Positions 46,182 through 57,429 of a DNA stretch of 64,000 bases are shown here, in pieces; within the stretch, counting starts at the first letter, position 1, and each line of letters starts with the position of its first letter. The notes under the pieces were generated by a model. It had not been told where the DNA came from. It searched no databases and saw nothing but the letters and a program-made list of their open reading frames with translations. The position numbers were made by a program, and so were the translations under genes. The stretch comes from Diphasiastrum complanatum (Eukaryota > Streptophyta > Lycopodiopsida > Lycopodiales > Lycopodiaceae), in contig CM055110.1 in the NCBI GenBank assembly GCA_029204225.1, forward strand, positions 47,590,921-47,654,920, read 5' to 3'.

Positions 46182-47782
46182 TGGCCTCTTCCTCAGGATC
46201 CTCACGAGATTCAGGCTTGAGTTCATTTCTTAGTGAATTTGGGACTACTGAAAACCTAGACTACTTCCAAAGCCTATTCAGGCCATATCTACTGCACAAC
46301 AAAGTTCTGACGTATTTTATGAACATTATGTTAGATTCAGAGATATACTTAGTAAGCCTGTTTTCTCCATAGGTCCACTTCAGTACATGCATTATATTGG
46401 TCTTGTTCATTTCTTCCCAGCTTTTAGACATAGACTAGATAGAATGTTCACCAAATTGTTTGATCTTTTCAAAAGTAGTTCAATGTGTCCGTATTGCAAC
46501 AAGAAATGTCGATTGGTTGAATATTAGAGTGGTTTCGTACTTTTCATGTTAGTTCAGATCCCAGATGATGAGAAAGTTTCTGTTGCTGACCCTCCTTTTG
46601 CATCATCCTCTATTCAGTCAGCTATTAAGGATATCAGTCACTTTCTTATTGACACTCCTGATAAGGAAAGTGACTTTATTGATGTAAATACTGATGTTCT
46701 TCGGGGTTCTTTTATTGGCCAAAATACATCTGATGATGAATCCAATCCTATAGAGGAGTCGAAATGTCTTTTCAATTTGCCTGTATATTATATTAATGAC
46801 GATGTATATTATACTACTGCTGATTTATGTAAATTTTTTGACTATCGTGAAGACGAGGTTCTATGTTTATTATCCGGCACAATTTTTGAATTCTCTGACT
46901 TTGTAGATTTTGAAACTAATGACCTTGTTTTGATGATGAGGAGGGACTTATGATTGGTGAAGAATGTCTGACTAAGACTTTATCAAATATAGCTGAGGAT
47001 GGACGAGACAGACCATCCGATGAAGAATTCACGGCATTTCAATCCCAGATGGGCTTCCCTCGTCCATTATTAATGCATTTCACCGATGATTCCACTTCAG
47101 TACGTGGTCATTATATTGATCATCCTGATCTGGTTGCTGTTGATGATGAAAAATGTGTAAGTGTTTAAACTTCTTTGCATTAGAATGTTTTTAATCACTG
47201 AATGTGTTTTTGCTAACATATTTCCTATTGCAGGATGCTCTCATAATAGATGATTTTGCTGTGAGACGAGATAGTTTCAGACAACATGCATCCTCGTTTC
47301 AGAGGGACAGGGGATTGGGCCACTATCTTAGGCATTTCCTGAAGAATGAGATCTGTATTGCTCATTCCAGGCTGAGCCCAGTTGGGGAGAGTCTTATAAT
47401 GGCAGTTAAAGCTTTATCATTTTACCTAGGAAGACATAAATTTGTTAAGACAAATAAGATCATTTTTGTCAAAAGATCTTATGTTTTGAACATTTTAGGC
47501 TTTACTGATGGGAATGTTCCTTTAAGGAGCTCCCATTATTCATTGTATTCCACTTATATTGAGCTTAGTGGAAATAAAAATAATGCACATCTATTAAATG
47601 CAATGCTGCTCGTGCTTGCAAGTGTGACTTCTCCATCCCTTGTGATGACCATACACTCAAGCTTCCATATGTATTTGCAAAAAATGCTATATGATATCTT
47701 AGTATGTGTTGCATATGTCAAAATCATAATGTTAGTCTTATGTTTGGATCTGAATATATATGAAAATTTGAAAGCATTTTGA
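46182..47782 (+). pseudogene. unrecognised multi-exon gene P, disabled
   Basis: An ATG at 46182 opens MASSSGSSRDSGLSSFLSEF. After a frame change near 46310 the reading continues VFSIGPLQYMHYIGLVHFF and MCPYCNKKCRLVEY, a TAG, then a long acidic stretch (46546-46953) with LPVYYINDDVYYTTADLCKF. A second frame change leads to 46950-47155, ending DDEKC. There an intron with GTAAGT and TATTGCAG borders (47156-47233) joins in phase to DALIIDDFAVRRDSFRQHAS and on to 47782. The CPYC...C pattern could bind zinc. I do not recognise the family. One stop and two frame changes suggest a recent pseudogene, or more introns than I can place. The right end meets the converging gene Q. Confidence 0.5.
47156..47233 (+). 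other. intron of gene P
   Basis: GTAAGTG...TATTGCAG, 78 bases, T-rich before the acceptor, phase 0 on both sides. Well-formed borders argue for a spliced gene and not a retrocopy. Confidence 0.65.
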
Positions 47783-47789
47783 AAATTTC

Positions 47790-50078
47790 ATATAACCATG
47801 TAATGAGTGATGTGATCTTCTCCCCATGCTTTTGATACTGCATTAACAAACTCGACACAAGTCCTTTGGACAACTTTCTTATCAATATCAGAGTATTTTT
47901 CTTTTCTTAAAATAGCAATCATTCTATCAAGCTTTTTCCATACATCAACTTTTAGTACTCTGGTTTGTCGTCTTTCTCGAAGTCCTGAGTGGCAGCAATA
48001 AAATTTGTCCAGACTGAGTGTTGAATATTAGAAGCCTTACCAGTATGATCTGATAGGAAACAACGTGCTTTTGCCCCTCCTATGTCTGGCTTAGTTGGCA
48101 TGTTCCCATTCTTTCCTTAAAGCTTTTCATCTTTTTGAATTTTGACATGTCCTTTATGGAGTCCTGCTTTTGATAAAACATCTTCTAATCGAGAGATAGC
48201 TTCCTTTGCTAATGATGTTGGCTTAGTATTCCAAGCAAAAACTATATGAAGATAAATGATCTTTTCTATTAATCTAACTTCTGCATGAAGAGTGCAAACA
48301 TGCACATTTTTTAAGGGGATAGACAGCATAGGCTTCCAGTTTGGATCTGCATATCCTCTAGTAATTCATGTACTCCTAGTTACATCTTTTGCCATTTTCA
48401 TGCAGTACAAACAAGGGTGTTTTGATGTAGCACCGTGAGAGACGTTATACATACATTTCAATGTTTTCAAATCACCTGCTAAGTGCCATTCAACATTGAA
48501 GTCTCCAACTCCTGGAACATTGAGAAGTCCTCCATCCATATGGTCCTTGATGATCCTAGGATAAGATGTTCTTGAGAATATCCATGATAATATATCATGA
48601 TCCTCTTTCAGCACATGTCCAAAGAATTAATCAGACTTAGTTTACAATGTATCAATATTATTCAATGAATGTAATGTAATAATGAGGCTAGTTACATGAA
48701 ACGCTGCCAACCACCATATATCATTTTCTGACTAGACACTGAATCTGAAATTTTCTTGGTTCTCTGTTTGTGATAGAGCACCATTCATGAGAGTTATACT
48801 GACCCTCTCCATCTTCTGCCCTTTCACAATTTCTAACTCGTCTAACTTAAGTACTATGATTATTTTGCCATTCACCTTTTCATAGGTTATATCATAGAAT
48901 GTGACGATGTATCTCAGCAAGTAATTTAGATCAACAAATAATTGATGAATTATAAAATATCGATCTTCCATTAGTTTCATACACCTCCTCAATATGAAAT
49001 GGAGTTCCAGTGATCTTATGCATACCTATGTTTAATGTATCCCTCTCTTTCTTCAAGTGATATGTCCTAGGGATTGGGACTTTTCTAATTTGAGCTTGCT
49101 TAAAAGCTTCTCTAATTAGTTTAAATATTGTTGCATATGCTTCCCTGCTAATACCTGCAAAATCACAAGCACCCTGAACTATAGTCTTATCTAAAAATTT
49201 TGAATGTCCACCATCAAAGACTCTGCTATTTTACACTTTACATTTGAAATCCTATTGTTCATCATGATACACTCAGTGGATTTGCAAGTCAATATTGTGC
49301 CCAATGACATTCCTAGTGAAGCATTGTCTTTAATATTCCGAGGAGCTACAATGCAGATCTGCAAAAAAAATAGATAGTTAACAGAATATCACCATAGCTG
49401 AAATTAAATCCAAATGTCATTGAAAAACTTACAAAAATCAAAATATGCTTACTTGAATGCACGGATCCTTCTATTTTGATAACCTCCTTTTGAAAGCATT
49501 TGAATATCCTTGCAACTTTGTCGCTTTCGCTTCTTACTTTCAGCCTTCTTCTTTGCCAAATCCACATCCTTCAATAATTGTAAGTTTTCAATACGAATAG
49601 ACTCTAAGATTGATTGCATTTGCTCTAGTTCTGATTTGATATTGATTGTTATCTTCTGTAATGATTCATTATTTTTTTTAAGTTGTTCATTTTCTTCTAA
49701 CGTCTTTTGGAGATGACAATTTCTATTCTGACAATAAGAGGATATCCAAATTAACTCACCTTCTAAAAAGTGAACTTTATTCATATAGAGTTATTTTTCA
49801 TGGTTTTGCAATCTTTCGCAATATGCTAGTAATCCACTATGCCCATTGCATATCCATGTAACTAAATGAGTTATTGAAGAAATGTGAGATGTGTCAAAGT
49901 GCTTGGATCTCGTGGATATAATGTTCCATCTATCCACAAATCCAAGTTTTTTTTTTCCTTCTACCTTGTAACGAGAATGATCCTCAGCATATATTTGAAT
50001 TCCTTTGCCTCCTCTTCTCTGCAAAGGTGCCAAATCAATAGGGATATCCACATGTAGATGATACAATGTCATCATCAA
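47790..50078 (-). pseudogene. unrecognised multi-exon gene Q, transposase-like
   Basis: From right to left: an ATG at 50078 (LHVDIPIDLAPLQRRGGKGI, ITHLVTWICNGHSGLLAY); a coiled coil at 49784-49449 (LQKTLEENEQLKKNNESLQK, basic end KKRKRQSCK); an intron-like gap; then CIVAPRNIKDNASLGMSLG and REAYATIFKLIREAFKQAQI in broken frames; at 48614-48366 FNVEWHLAGDLKTLKCMYN and GATSKHPCLYCMKMA; at 48329-48117 HVCTLHAEVRLIEKIIYLHI; and near 47830 VEFVNAVSKAWGEDHITHY. The GDLK...C..C and H.CTLHA..R..EK pattern reminds me of large uncharacterised repeat-borne proteins of mosses and animals. No DDE or HUH centre could be fixed. Several stops. Confidence 0.5.
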
Positions 50079-50079
50079 A

Positions 50080-50680
50080 ATAATAATAGAGTAATTAGTT
50101 GCATGAAAGTACTATGACCAGATTCTATGAAGCAAAACAAAATACTCATTTTTGATTATATTATATACTATGTACGATCAATCCAATCTCCATGCTTGTA
50201 TGCTTGATTCAAATTTGGAAATGCGCTCATTTTTTCATTCCAATAGGTAGTTGGCGCTCATATTTCCATTCTCGTGGAAGGAATGCATATGTAAACATTT
50301 TGCAATTTTTCTTGATTCGAATTTGGGGATGGCGGTCATATTCTAGATCTAGTGAAAATATTGCCCTTTTCATAACCAATGGAGGGAATAATTTTGAATT
50401 TAGTCAAGTTATACTGTGAACTGTTAACAGTTCTTAACTGTGACTATAGACACTGTGGTTAGATCATTGGGAGTTGGGGAGGCCTTGGGAGTGGTGTGAA
50501 CAAGCAAATAAACAATATTATTTTTTTTTATTTTGATATTTTTCTATATCCTACATGGCATTTCTTAAAGGGTCTTTTTGATATTGAGAACTCCTCTAAT
50601 GCTAGAGGCAGAAAAGCAATGACTTAATTTATACAAGTATCCATGCCTCTTTCCGAATGCTAGGATCTTACATGTCTTAT
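50080..50680. other. no gene recognised
   Basis: AT-rich. If gene Q is real, its promoter lies here; no clear TATA box was picked out. Confidence 0.35.
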
Positions 50681-50683
50681 CAA

Positions 50684-51010
50684 CTACTTTACATGATCAC
50701 ATTCGAATTCTACTCTGTGTCCTAGATCTGTGATTCTGCTTACAGAGAGCAAATTTGTAGATAACTTAGGTACATACAGGACTTTAGAGAGTAGCTTAGA
50801 TTGATCGTTTGCAAAGCATAATCTTACAGTGCCTTCACCTTTAGTAGCTTGTGTGCTATTGTCGCCAAGGTGAACGAATTTCTGGGTATTGTAAGGTGTA
50901 TAGGACTCGAAATAGCCAATCAGACTAGTCATGTGCTGAGTGGCTCCGAAATCCAGGAACCAAGAACTGTCGCCATATGCTCCTATGAAGGCATCATGAT
51001 CCGCTTCTTG
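50684..51010 (-). pseudogene. copia protease/pre-integrase fragment with altered active site
   Basis: Minus-strand translation: AYGDSSWFLDFGATQHMTSL, FVHLGDNSTQATKGEGTV, LLSKVLYVPKLSTNLLSVSR. In copia proteases the active loop is DSGAT or DTGAS; here it is DFGAT, so the Ser/Thr next to the catalytic Asp is Phe. The frame itself is open through the whole fragment (about 109 codons). Both ends are abrupt. Confidence 0.8.
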
Positions 51011-51027
51011 AATGAGCTAGAGGGAGG

Positions 51028-51142
51028 TGTTGGAATATCAATCCACACTCTAGAGAGAACTATCAAACAAGACGGATAGCTCACTAGTAGAGCATCCCAT
51101 CCGGTATGAGGGAGGTCCTGGGTTATCTATGGATTTCTAACA
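51028..51142 (+). repeat. very short LTR (115 bp) with tRNA-like segment
   Basis: It starts TGTTGGAATATC and ends TTTCTAACA, with a primer site right after and a purine tract (AGAGGGAGG, 51019-51027) right before. Inside, TAGCTCACTAGTAGAGC (51077-51093) resembles a tRNA D-arm/A box, and AGGTCCTGGGTTATC further on resembles a worn T-arm/B box. LTRs this short are typical of TRIM-type miniature retrotransposons. Confidence 0.55.
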
Positions 51143-51155
51143 TGGTATCAGAGCC
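51143..51155 (+). other. primer-binding site, initiator-Met type
   Basis: TGGTATCAGAGCC, perfect, adjacent to the short LTR. Confidence 0.85.
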
Positions 51156-51421
51156 ATACCATGCTTTGAATGCTACTAACATCATGTGTATAAAGATTTT
51201 TCTGTCAATTTAAGCTAGGAAGCTGTTTAGCAGTGTTTTGCTATTTTTTCTTGAACAATTTTTTGGTGAATGAGGTTAGAACTGATATTTTCAGTCTAGA
51301 ACAGAGGATGTAAGGAATTCTGACTGTTCAAGAAAAGATAGCAAAACATTGCTAAACAGCTTCCTAGCTTGAATTGACAGGGAGTTACTAGCATTCAAAG
51401 CATGGTATGGCTTTGATACCA
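51143..51421. repeat. inverted repeat, arms about 100 bp, loop 67 bp
   Basis: 51143-51257 and 51325-51421 are inverted copies: both hold a primer site, CCATACCATGCTTTGAATGC and AGCTAGGAAGCTGTTTAGCA. Each arm is the start of a copia internal region next to its own, different LTR, so two elements face each other head to head. Confidence 0.8.
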
Positions 51422-52178
51422 TGTGAAAAATCCAGCAAGTTCACACGTGTGGGGATCCACAAGAAATGTGTGAATGATCTTGACCATGCTTTGTGATGGC
51501 ACACAGAACACCTGTAGAGCAATCCTGCAATCTACCAATGGATCTAAGGCTAGAGCACAATCTAGAATGCTACAGATTAAAGCAATACTAAATCCTCACA
51601 AATAGAGAGAATACATAAGCAAAATAATGTATGAAGAAGACCTTCTACTCGAGTTAGAGAGAGAATATCAAAACAAGAAAAATAGCATGAGATCCAATTT
51701 TGACATTGTGACATTACCAGAGCTTGATTCATCATTAGTTATGAATGAGAATGATATGTACATATATAGGAGAGCCAAAATTCATGGTACTCCTTGCATT
51801 CAATGCATATCCTACACCTATTCAAGTGTAAACTATTACCATATTGGCAACTAATAGCTTGCATGCTGAATTTGCACCTAACTCCTACCTACTTTGCCAA
51901 ATGTCAATTTCTCAACTATGAACCTACAAAACTACATGCATGTGTCAAATAGTACTTGCATGTCTTGCATGTAACTTCCCTAGATGACTTGGACATGTGT
52001 AGAACATGTATACTGACTTGCATGTTGCATGCAGTGATTGCATGTTGCATGCATGCACTCTAACTGATTTTGCATGTCATCTAGTTTTATGCACGTCATC
52101 AAATCTAGATCTACCGAACTCAAACTCGCCTAGATCTACAAGGTCATGTGCTCAATTCACATACCTTTGATATATACA
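51422..52178 (-). repeat. copia LTR (family L1), minus orientation, 757 bp
   Basis: On the minus strand it starts TGTATATATC and ends GGATTTTTCACA, followed by the primer site TGGTATCAAAGCC (51421-51409). It is the inverted sister of 6068-6820. CACACGTGTG lies near its inner end (51442). Confidence 0.8.
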
Positions 52179-52189
52179 ATGGAACAAAG

Positions 52190-53700
52190 TGAATATGACC
52201 TACCATGATTTAGTGTGTTTACAACCCTAAGTCTTGTGTGCACATTGTTGATGGTCCAACGTTTCAAGACTTGGCCAATAAAACTCTCTCCTAACCAAAT
52301 CTCGAGTCTTGTGTACACCGATATAGCTTGCACAATATATGTCATGACATTCAAACAATTTTTTTAACCAGCTCATCCTTAAAGAATTCACATTTAATTT
52401 TCTTAGCGTAGAATAACTCTTTCTGAGTTTTGTCAAGATAGTTTTGATATATTCTATATGTTTCTTAAAGGTCTGATTGTAGAAACACTACAGTAACCAC
52501 AAACTTCTCCAAATATGGATGCAATAAATCGTTCATCATGTGTTGGAGCATCTGTTAATGCAAACGACAACATGAGAACTCGTATTGACCACATCTGGTA
52601 TGAAATTTAGTATTTTGCACATCTTATAATTTAATTCTCATCTAATGGCACCTTCTTTTAAGATCAATATTCATGAAGTATTTAGCCCCACCTAAGTGAT
52701 CTACCAGGTCATCCATCCTAGATAATGGATCTTTATTTTTAATAATTACTTTATTTAAGATCCATACACATCCAAAATCCTCCATCCTTTTTCACCTTCA
52801 AAATAATAGGGTTTAGGGTTTAGGTGATTTACTAGATTGGATATGTCCTATTCTCAAATAATTGTTCATTTAATTTGTAATCTATATTTCCTCGTTATGA
52901 GAAAACCTAAAAAGTTTCCTGATAGGTTGACTACTAGGAATTAGTTCTACTATGTGGTCTACTGACCTAGATGGTGGTAAACCATAAGATAACTCAGTTG
53001 GAAAAACATCTTGAATTTCACTTGATCTAAAGTTATTGAGTATAGAATTTTAGAGAATTTACGGATGTTTAGATACACATTATAGACATCTATTGCAAAC
53101 ATTGAAACAACTTCATACTATGAATAGTCAAATGCTTCCATAATATTTAGAAATATTGTCTAATGGATGAACAAGATTACTTTAAAAAACATTGTAACTA
53201 CTTTATCACCCCATTTGAAAGTGAGAATAGGCTTCTCAAAATCAATTGCTAGAGAAGACGATTTAATGAGTAACCATTCATATCCAAAATTAAATCAATA
53301 CGTGCAAGGTCTGAAACATGAAAATTAGCTAGTTCCCTGAAAACTTTTTGGATTTGGGAGGATTGTCGTGTAATCCATTGGCCTCAAAACCAGGTGGCAC
53401 TAAAATTTTCTATTTGTAGTGCATCTTGAGTGGATTTTTCTGACATGGTACATGCTGGTCCTTGTAAGATAATGTCATTTTAGCTTTTTGTAATTGCCTC
53501 AACGGACAATCTAGACATGGATGGTTGACGCCGCATTATGAACACCAAGGTAAAAGTTGGATCACCTCGATGTGGGCATTATATCGATGATGTCTTCCAC
53601 CACATCCGAAACATCTTACAGAATACCATACCCTCGGAGGTGATAAGCATACACAGGTAACAAATGTCTCTTCTCACTCTCCACATAGTAGAGTTGTAAG
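52190..53700 (-). pseudogene. degraded chromovirus pol (protease to integrase)
   Basis: Right to left on the minus strand: CFGCGGRHH zinc-knuckle remains (about 53610); protease remains ANFHVSDLARIDLILDMNGY (about 53330); RT with [13 protein letters not shown] (about 52790), [18 protein letters not shown] (about 52720), TRCGQYEFS (about 52600) and MNDLLHPYLEKFVV (about 52540); AKKIKCEFF (about 52400); integrase zinc finger ECHDIYCASYIGVHKT and REFYWPSL (about 52330-52270). After FVV the YLDD box is not there; the sequence goes to TVVFLQSDL. Stops are frequent. The order and blocks are those of plant chromoviruses such as Tekay/Del. Confidence 0.75.
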
Positions 53701-54650
53701 CTAGTATGGCCTTCAATTGAACTCGGGGAGATGCCTGAGAATATTACCAAGACTTCCACTCCACCTTTTTTGATTGAGGACTAGCCTGATGTGCTCGAAA
53801 CAAAACTCCCGACATCTGTTAAATGATTCTCTTGTTGGCTCATCATTAAGTTTGACCTTTTTCTATTCTGACCTCCAACCTTATGGTCTGCATTATGCCC
53901 TTGATTTCTCGGTCGAGGGTTTCATACGGATTGCTAAGGCTGTCAAACTTGGCTTCAAATATGAGCATGGAATAGCCTAGATTTGTGCGGTGTTCATCAT
54001 CGATTCTTTTTCTCTTTTTGGTCTATTCTTGGTTGGTTTATTCGTGCTTATCTAGGCATCCTTGGGGGTTGATTTTCTCAAGGGAGGAGAAAGATGAAAG
54101 AAATCCTACCTACGGATCTTAATGATCGCTCCTTGGTTTTCTTAGTGAAAGGGAGAAGAGATGCATATGGAGAGAGAGTAACAAGATTTCACATAGTCCC
54201 TCTTGACAAGTAAAGATCAAACCCTTTAAACCTTTCAATTTGGTAAAAACAAAGCTCTATAAAGTCTTACAGTATGGAGTACCATAAAGCGAAGCAAGTT
54301 TTAGGACACTCAGTTGTTACCTGCCACCATCCCACACAACAAAACCGCACAAGCTAGTTACGTGAGGAAGAAAGGTGTCATAGTTGAGCATCAGTTGTTA
54401 TCCATGTCCGAAACAAGATTCACTACTCTATCAGCTTGATTGCAATTTACAAATAATACGTCTAATTTTTCCTATCATGCATTTCATATTTAGCAATACA
54501 TTCTACCCTTTAACGAAACCGTATCAGGGCATATGCCATACTGATCAATATAAGAGCAAAAAGAATGTATTAAGTTCACATAAAAAAAACATTAGTAAGA
54601 AGCTATTCTTTATTACACAAGTGAAAAGAGATTTGACCACGATACCATCA
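53701..54650. other. possible gag remnant, otherwise nothing
   Basis: Minus-strand pieces around 53960-53830 (YETLDREIKGIMQTIRLEV) could belong to the gag of the chromovirus to the left. The rest is unremarkable. Confidence 0.3.
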
Positions 54651-54653
54651 CTA

Positions 54654-54757
54654 GGGCAGATCCGTGCCATACTAGCCCCAAGAACATCCCATGTAAGGCG
54701 TTTGGGAGTTTTTCTACCTTACGACTTGGGCAGACCCGTGCCATACTAGCCCCAAGA
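54654..54757. repeat. 30-bp direct repeat, two copies 74 bp apart
   Basis: GGGCAGATCCGTGCCATACT and following bases at 54654-54683 return at 54728-54757 with one difference. Confidence 0.85.
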
Positions 54758-54764
54758 TAGTATG

Positions 54765-55130
54765 AACATTGCCATAAAAATTGTCCAGTAAGACCAAAAC
54801 CACCACAAATAACACTGCTCCATTGAACATGATTAAGATCAAACCAAAACCAGTAGTTAGTTCTATTTCAAGAAAATTCATTAAACCATCTGCACCATTT
54901 TTGGTTGTTACAAGAGCTTAGAAACAAAACACATTGATGTTGAACCACCATCTGTAGAATCTATATCAGTCACTAATCTACTTACTGCATCCTGGGGTCT
55001 ATCCAAATCTTAACTTGAAAAAGAAGAAATACCACAATATGAGGCAGTGGATCAAAGACTTACAAGAGGAAGAAGCATTGGAATGCCATAGTTGTAGCAG
55101 AAGTTCATTTTGTACTTGTGCTACCAATGG
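54765..55130 (+). pseudogene. gypsy gag C-terminal tail (copy B)
   Basis: YEHCHKNCPVRPKPP matches CRYGHCYKECPARPKPP of copy A, and RRYHNMRQWIKDLQEEEALE (about 55022-55080) matches its RRYQDMRQWIKYLQEEEELE. Frame changes separate the pieces. Confidence 0.75.
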
Positions 55131-55269
55131 ATTTACCTGATTCGTTGCATAGATCTAGTCAACGTACTGATGTTAATACCCAATTGCATTATTGAGAATA
55201 ATCCTTTATGATGACAAAACCATATGCGAACAAAAGAATAGAGGAACATCACCTTACCGATTCAACATA

Positions 55270-55616
55270 AGCATTTTGATCGAGAGGTAGCAGTGATAGA
55301 TGGAGGATCAGGAGTCAATCTTATTTCTACAAAATTGTGTGCCAAATGGGGTCTTTCAAAGCTGAAACCAATGACTTTTGCAATTAATTTGGTTGATCAA
55401 CCTAAAGGCATGGTGGAAGATGTACTGGTCAAAATTGCTGGTATTCAGTTCGTCATTACTTTTGTAGTAATGGACTTACCGGAAGCACCATCAGTTTATC
55501 AGATTTTATTAGGACGCCCGTGGTTACGAGCTATGAAAGTAATTCGTAACTGGGGTACAAGCAAAATCACATCTGAAAATTGTGAGCGAGCAATCAAAGT
55601 TGATCCATTGACATAG
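55270..55616 (+). pseudogene. gypsy aspartic protease (copy B), best-preserved
   Basis: An uninterrupted stretch reads AVIDGGSGVNLISTKLCAKW, FVVMDLPEAP and ILLGRPWLRAMKVI. IDGGSG holds the catalytic Asp; ILLGRPWL is the second conserved protease block. The frame ends at a TAG at 55614. Compared with copy A it lacks the two stops and keeps the GGSG loop. It lies in normal order between gag and RT. Confidence 0.85.
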
Positions 55617-56490
55617 ACGATCAAGCCATGTATTCAAAAGGGAGATGACTATTCTTCCACAATGGATCATACTTGTGAACAATCAAAAAAAGCTTTGGGA
55701 GTCCATTATAATTCTCAAACTTATAATTTTAACTAGAATCAAGCACTCGCAACTATTGATTATACAGAAGGCTACATGTGTCGACGTGATGACAAATCAG
55801 AATTAAGTGACATTCCTATGGAAAATTGCACTCTTGATACACCCATCACATTTCCAGTCAATATGATGAATGTAGCATGGATTTCGACCACTCCAATTCC
55901 AAATCCAATTGAAGATGAACTTATTCACATTAGTCATGTTTTATCTTATGATGAGAATGCAAAACTTACTAATGAGCAAATGTTAACCCATATGGATCCT
56001 ACAAGATTTGGAGTCCGACATATTCTTGATGATCTGCCAATGAAACCACCAAAAGCAGTCATTATGAAAGAAGAGATTTCTACAAGACCGATGACAAAAT
56101 AGAAAGCCAAAAAACACTATAACATAGTTTTGAAATGGAAAACCCCACCAAATGAGGCAATTTCTACAGTTGATCAGAAACTTAGTGATCGTGTTGATGT
56201 GCAATCTTTATCGGACAAAGGTAAAGGAAAGATTGAACATGAGTCATCAAGTCAAAGCTTTAGGAAGTCATCACACTTTTGAAGGACTTCAGCCAAGAAA
56301 TCTAAACGAAAAACAAAGGTTAATCTCTTTAAACAAGAGAAAGTAAATGAAGCTCAAAATAACATGCTAGATCACTTTAAAAGCTATACTCTGGATGATG
56401 TTGTAATTATGTTGCCAAAATCTCATTGTGAACCTGAAGACAAAGTGCCAGAAATGCAATAAGTTTATGATGGACCACAACTAACACAAT
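55617..56490 (+). pseudogene. protease-RT linker (copy B)
   Basis: The stretch 55776-56102 is open (LDTPITFPVNMMNVAWIST, IPNPIEDELIHISHVL) and matches 1621-1250 of copy A. 56103-56490 is broken by stops and has no counterpart in copy A because of the deletion there. Confidence 0.7.
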
Positions 56491-56492
56491 CT

Positions 56493-57425
56493 ATGAATCT
56501 AGCTGAACTAGGAGAAGATGAGAAAATAGTACAAGTTGGAGCACAACTTTTGACAGACCAATTCAATGTGTTGAGGAAGTTGTTGGTTAAGAATCAAGAT
56601 TGTTTTGCTTGGTATTACAAGGATCTAAAGGGAATTCCTATTTCAGTGGTCGAGCATACTATCCCATTGGTACTTGATGTAGTTTCAAAGGTGACAAGAT
56701 TTTATCGATGCAATCTAAACGTTACAAATCTTATAAAGAAGGAGTTGCATAGATTATTGGAAGCTGATTTCATTAATGAAATATAGCGTACTGAATGAGT
56801 TTCACCTATCGTCGTCGTTCTAAAGAAAATTGGCAAGATGTGAATTTGTGTGAACCTGAAGGCAATGAACAAAGTTATGCAAAAGCATTTCCATTACCTT
56901 TCACAGAAATCATTTTGGATGGCATTGCTGGAGCGAAAGCTTACAGTTTTTTGGATGGATTCAGTGGATACAACCAAGTCTAAATTGCACCTGTTGATTA
57001 GCATAAAATAGCTTTTGCAACATAATGGGGGACTTATGCTTATAAAGTTATGCCATTTGGATTTTGTAATGCACCGAGTACTTTTCAATGAGTCATGTAA
57101 AGTTGCTTTCAAAGAGTACTTATAAAAATTTGTTGAAATTTATTTGGATGATCTTGGAGTCGATCGTTTCGAGATAGACCATCTAGAAAACTTGGAAAAA
57201 GTTTTTGAACGTTGTCGTAAGTACCAGATTTTCTTGAATCTAGAGAAATGCCAGATTTGGATTACTCATGGGGTTGTTCTTGGACATGTAATCTCAAGCC
57301 ATTTTATTGCTACAAATTACTCAAAAATTAAGATTATTGTGGAACTACCTCCACCAAGAAAAATAAAAAAAGTTTATTTATTTTATTTTTTGAAAACCTC
57401 GCACGACCTTTATATAAATTGACTA
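56493..57425 (+). pseudogene. gypsy reverse transcriptase (copy B)
   Basis: LVKNQDCFAWYYKDLKGIP opens the region, then RLLEADFINEI and a stop. After a frame change come PLPFTEIILDGIAGAKAYSF, FLDGFSGYNQV (first catalytic Asp), WGTYAYKVMPFGFCNAPSTF, IYLDDLGVDRF with the YLDD catalytic pair intact, then NLEKVFERCRKYQIFLNLEK and VVLGHVIS. All RT blocks are thus in order, but at least five stops and two frame changes interrupt them. This is the segment that copy A has lost. Confidence 0.85.
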
Positions 57426-57429
57426 TTGT

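Noticed and set aside
46182-50078. P and Q as retroviral env or capsid genes
   Set aside because: No signal peptide, furin-like site or membrane segment was seen, both have intron-like gaps, and their convergent arrangement does not fit a retroelement.
51070-51142. Functional tRNA gene in the short LTR
   Set aside because: The T-arm/B box is worn and no acceptor stem pairs; it is at most a tRNA-like relic.
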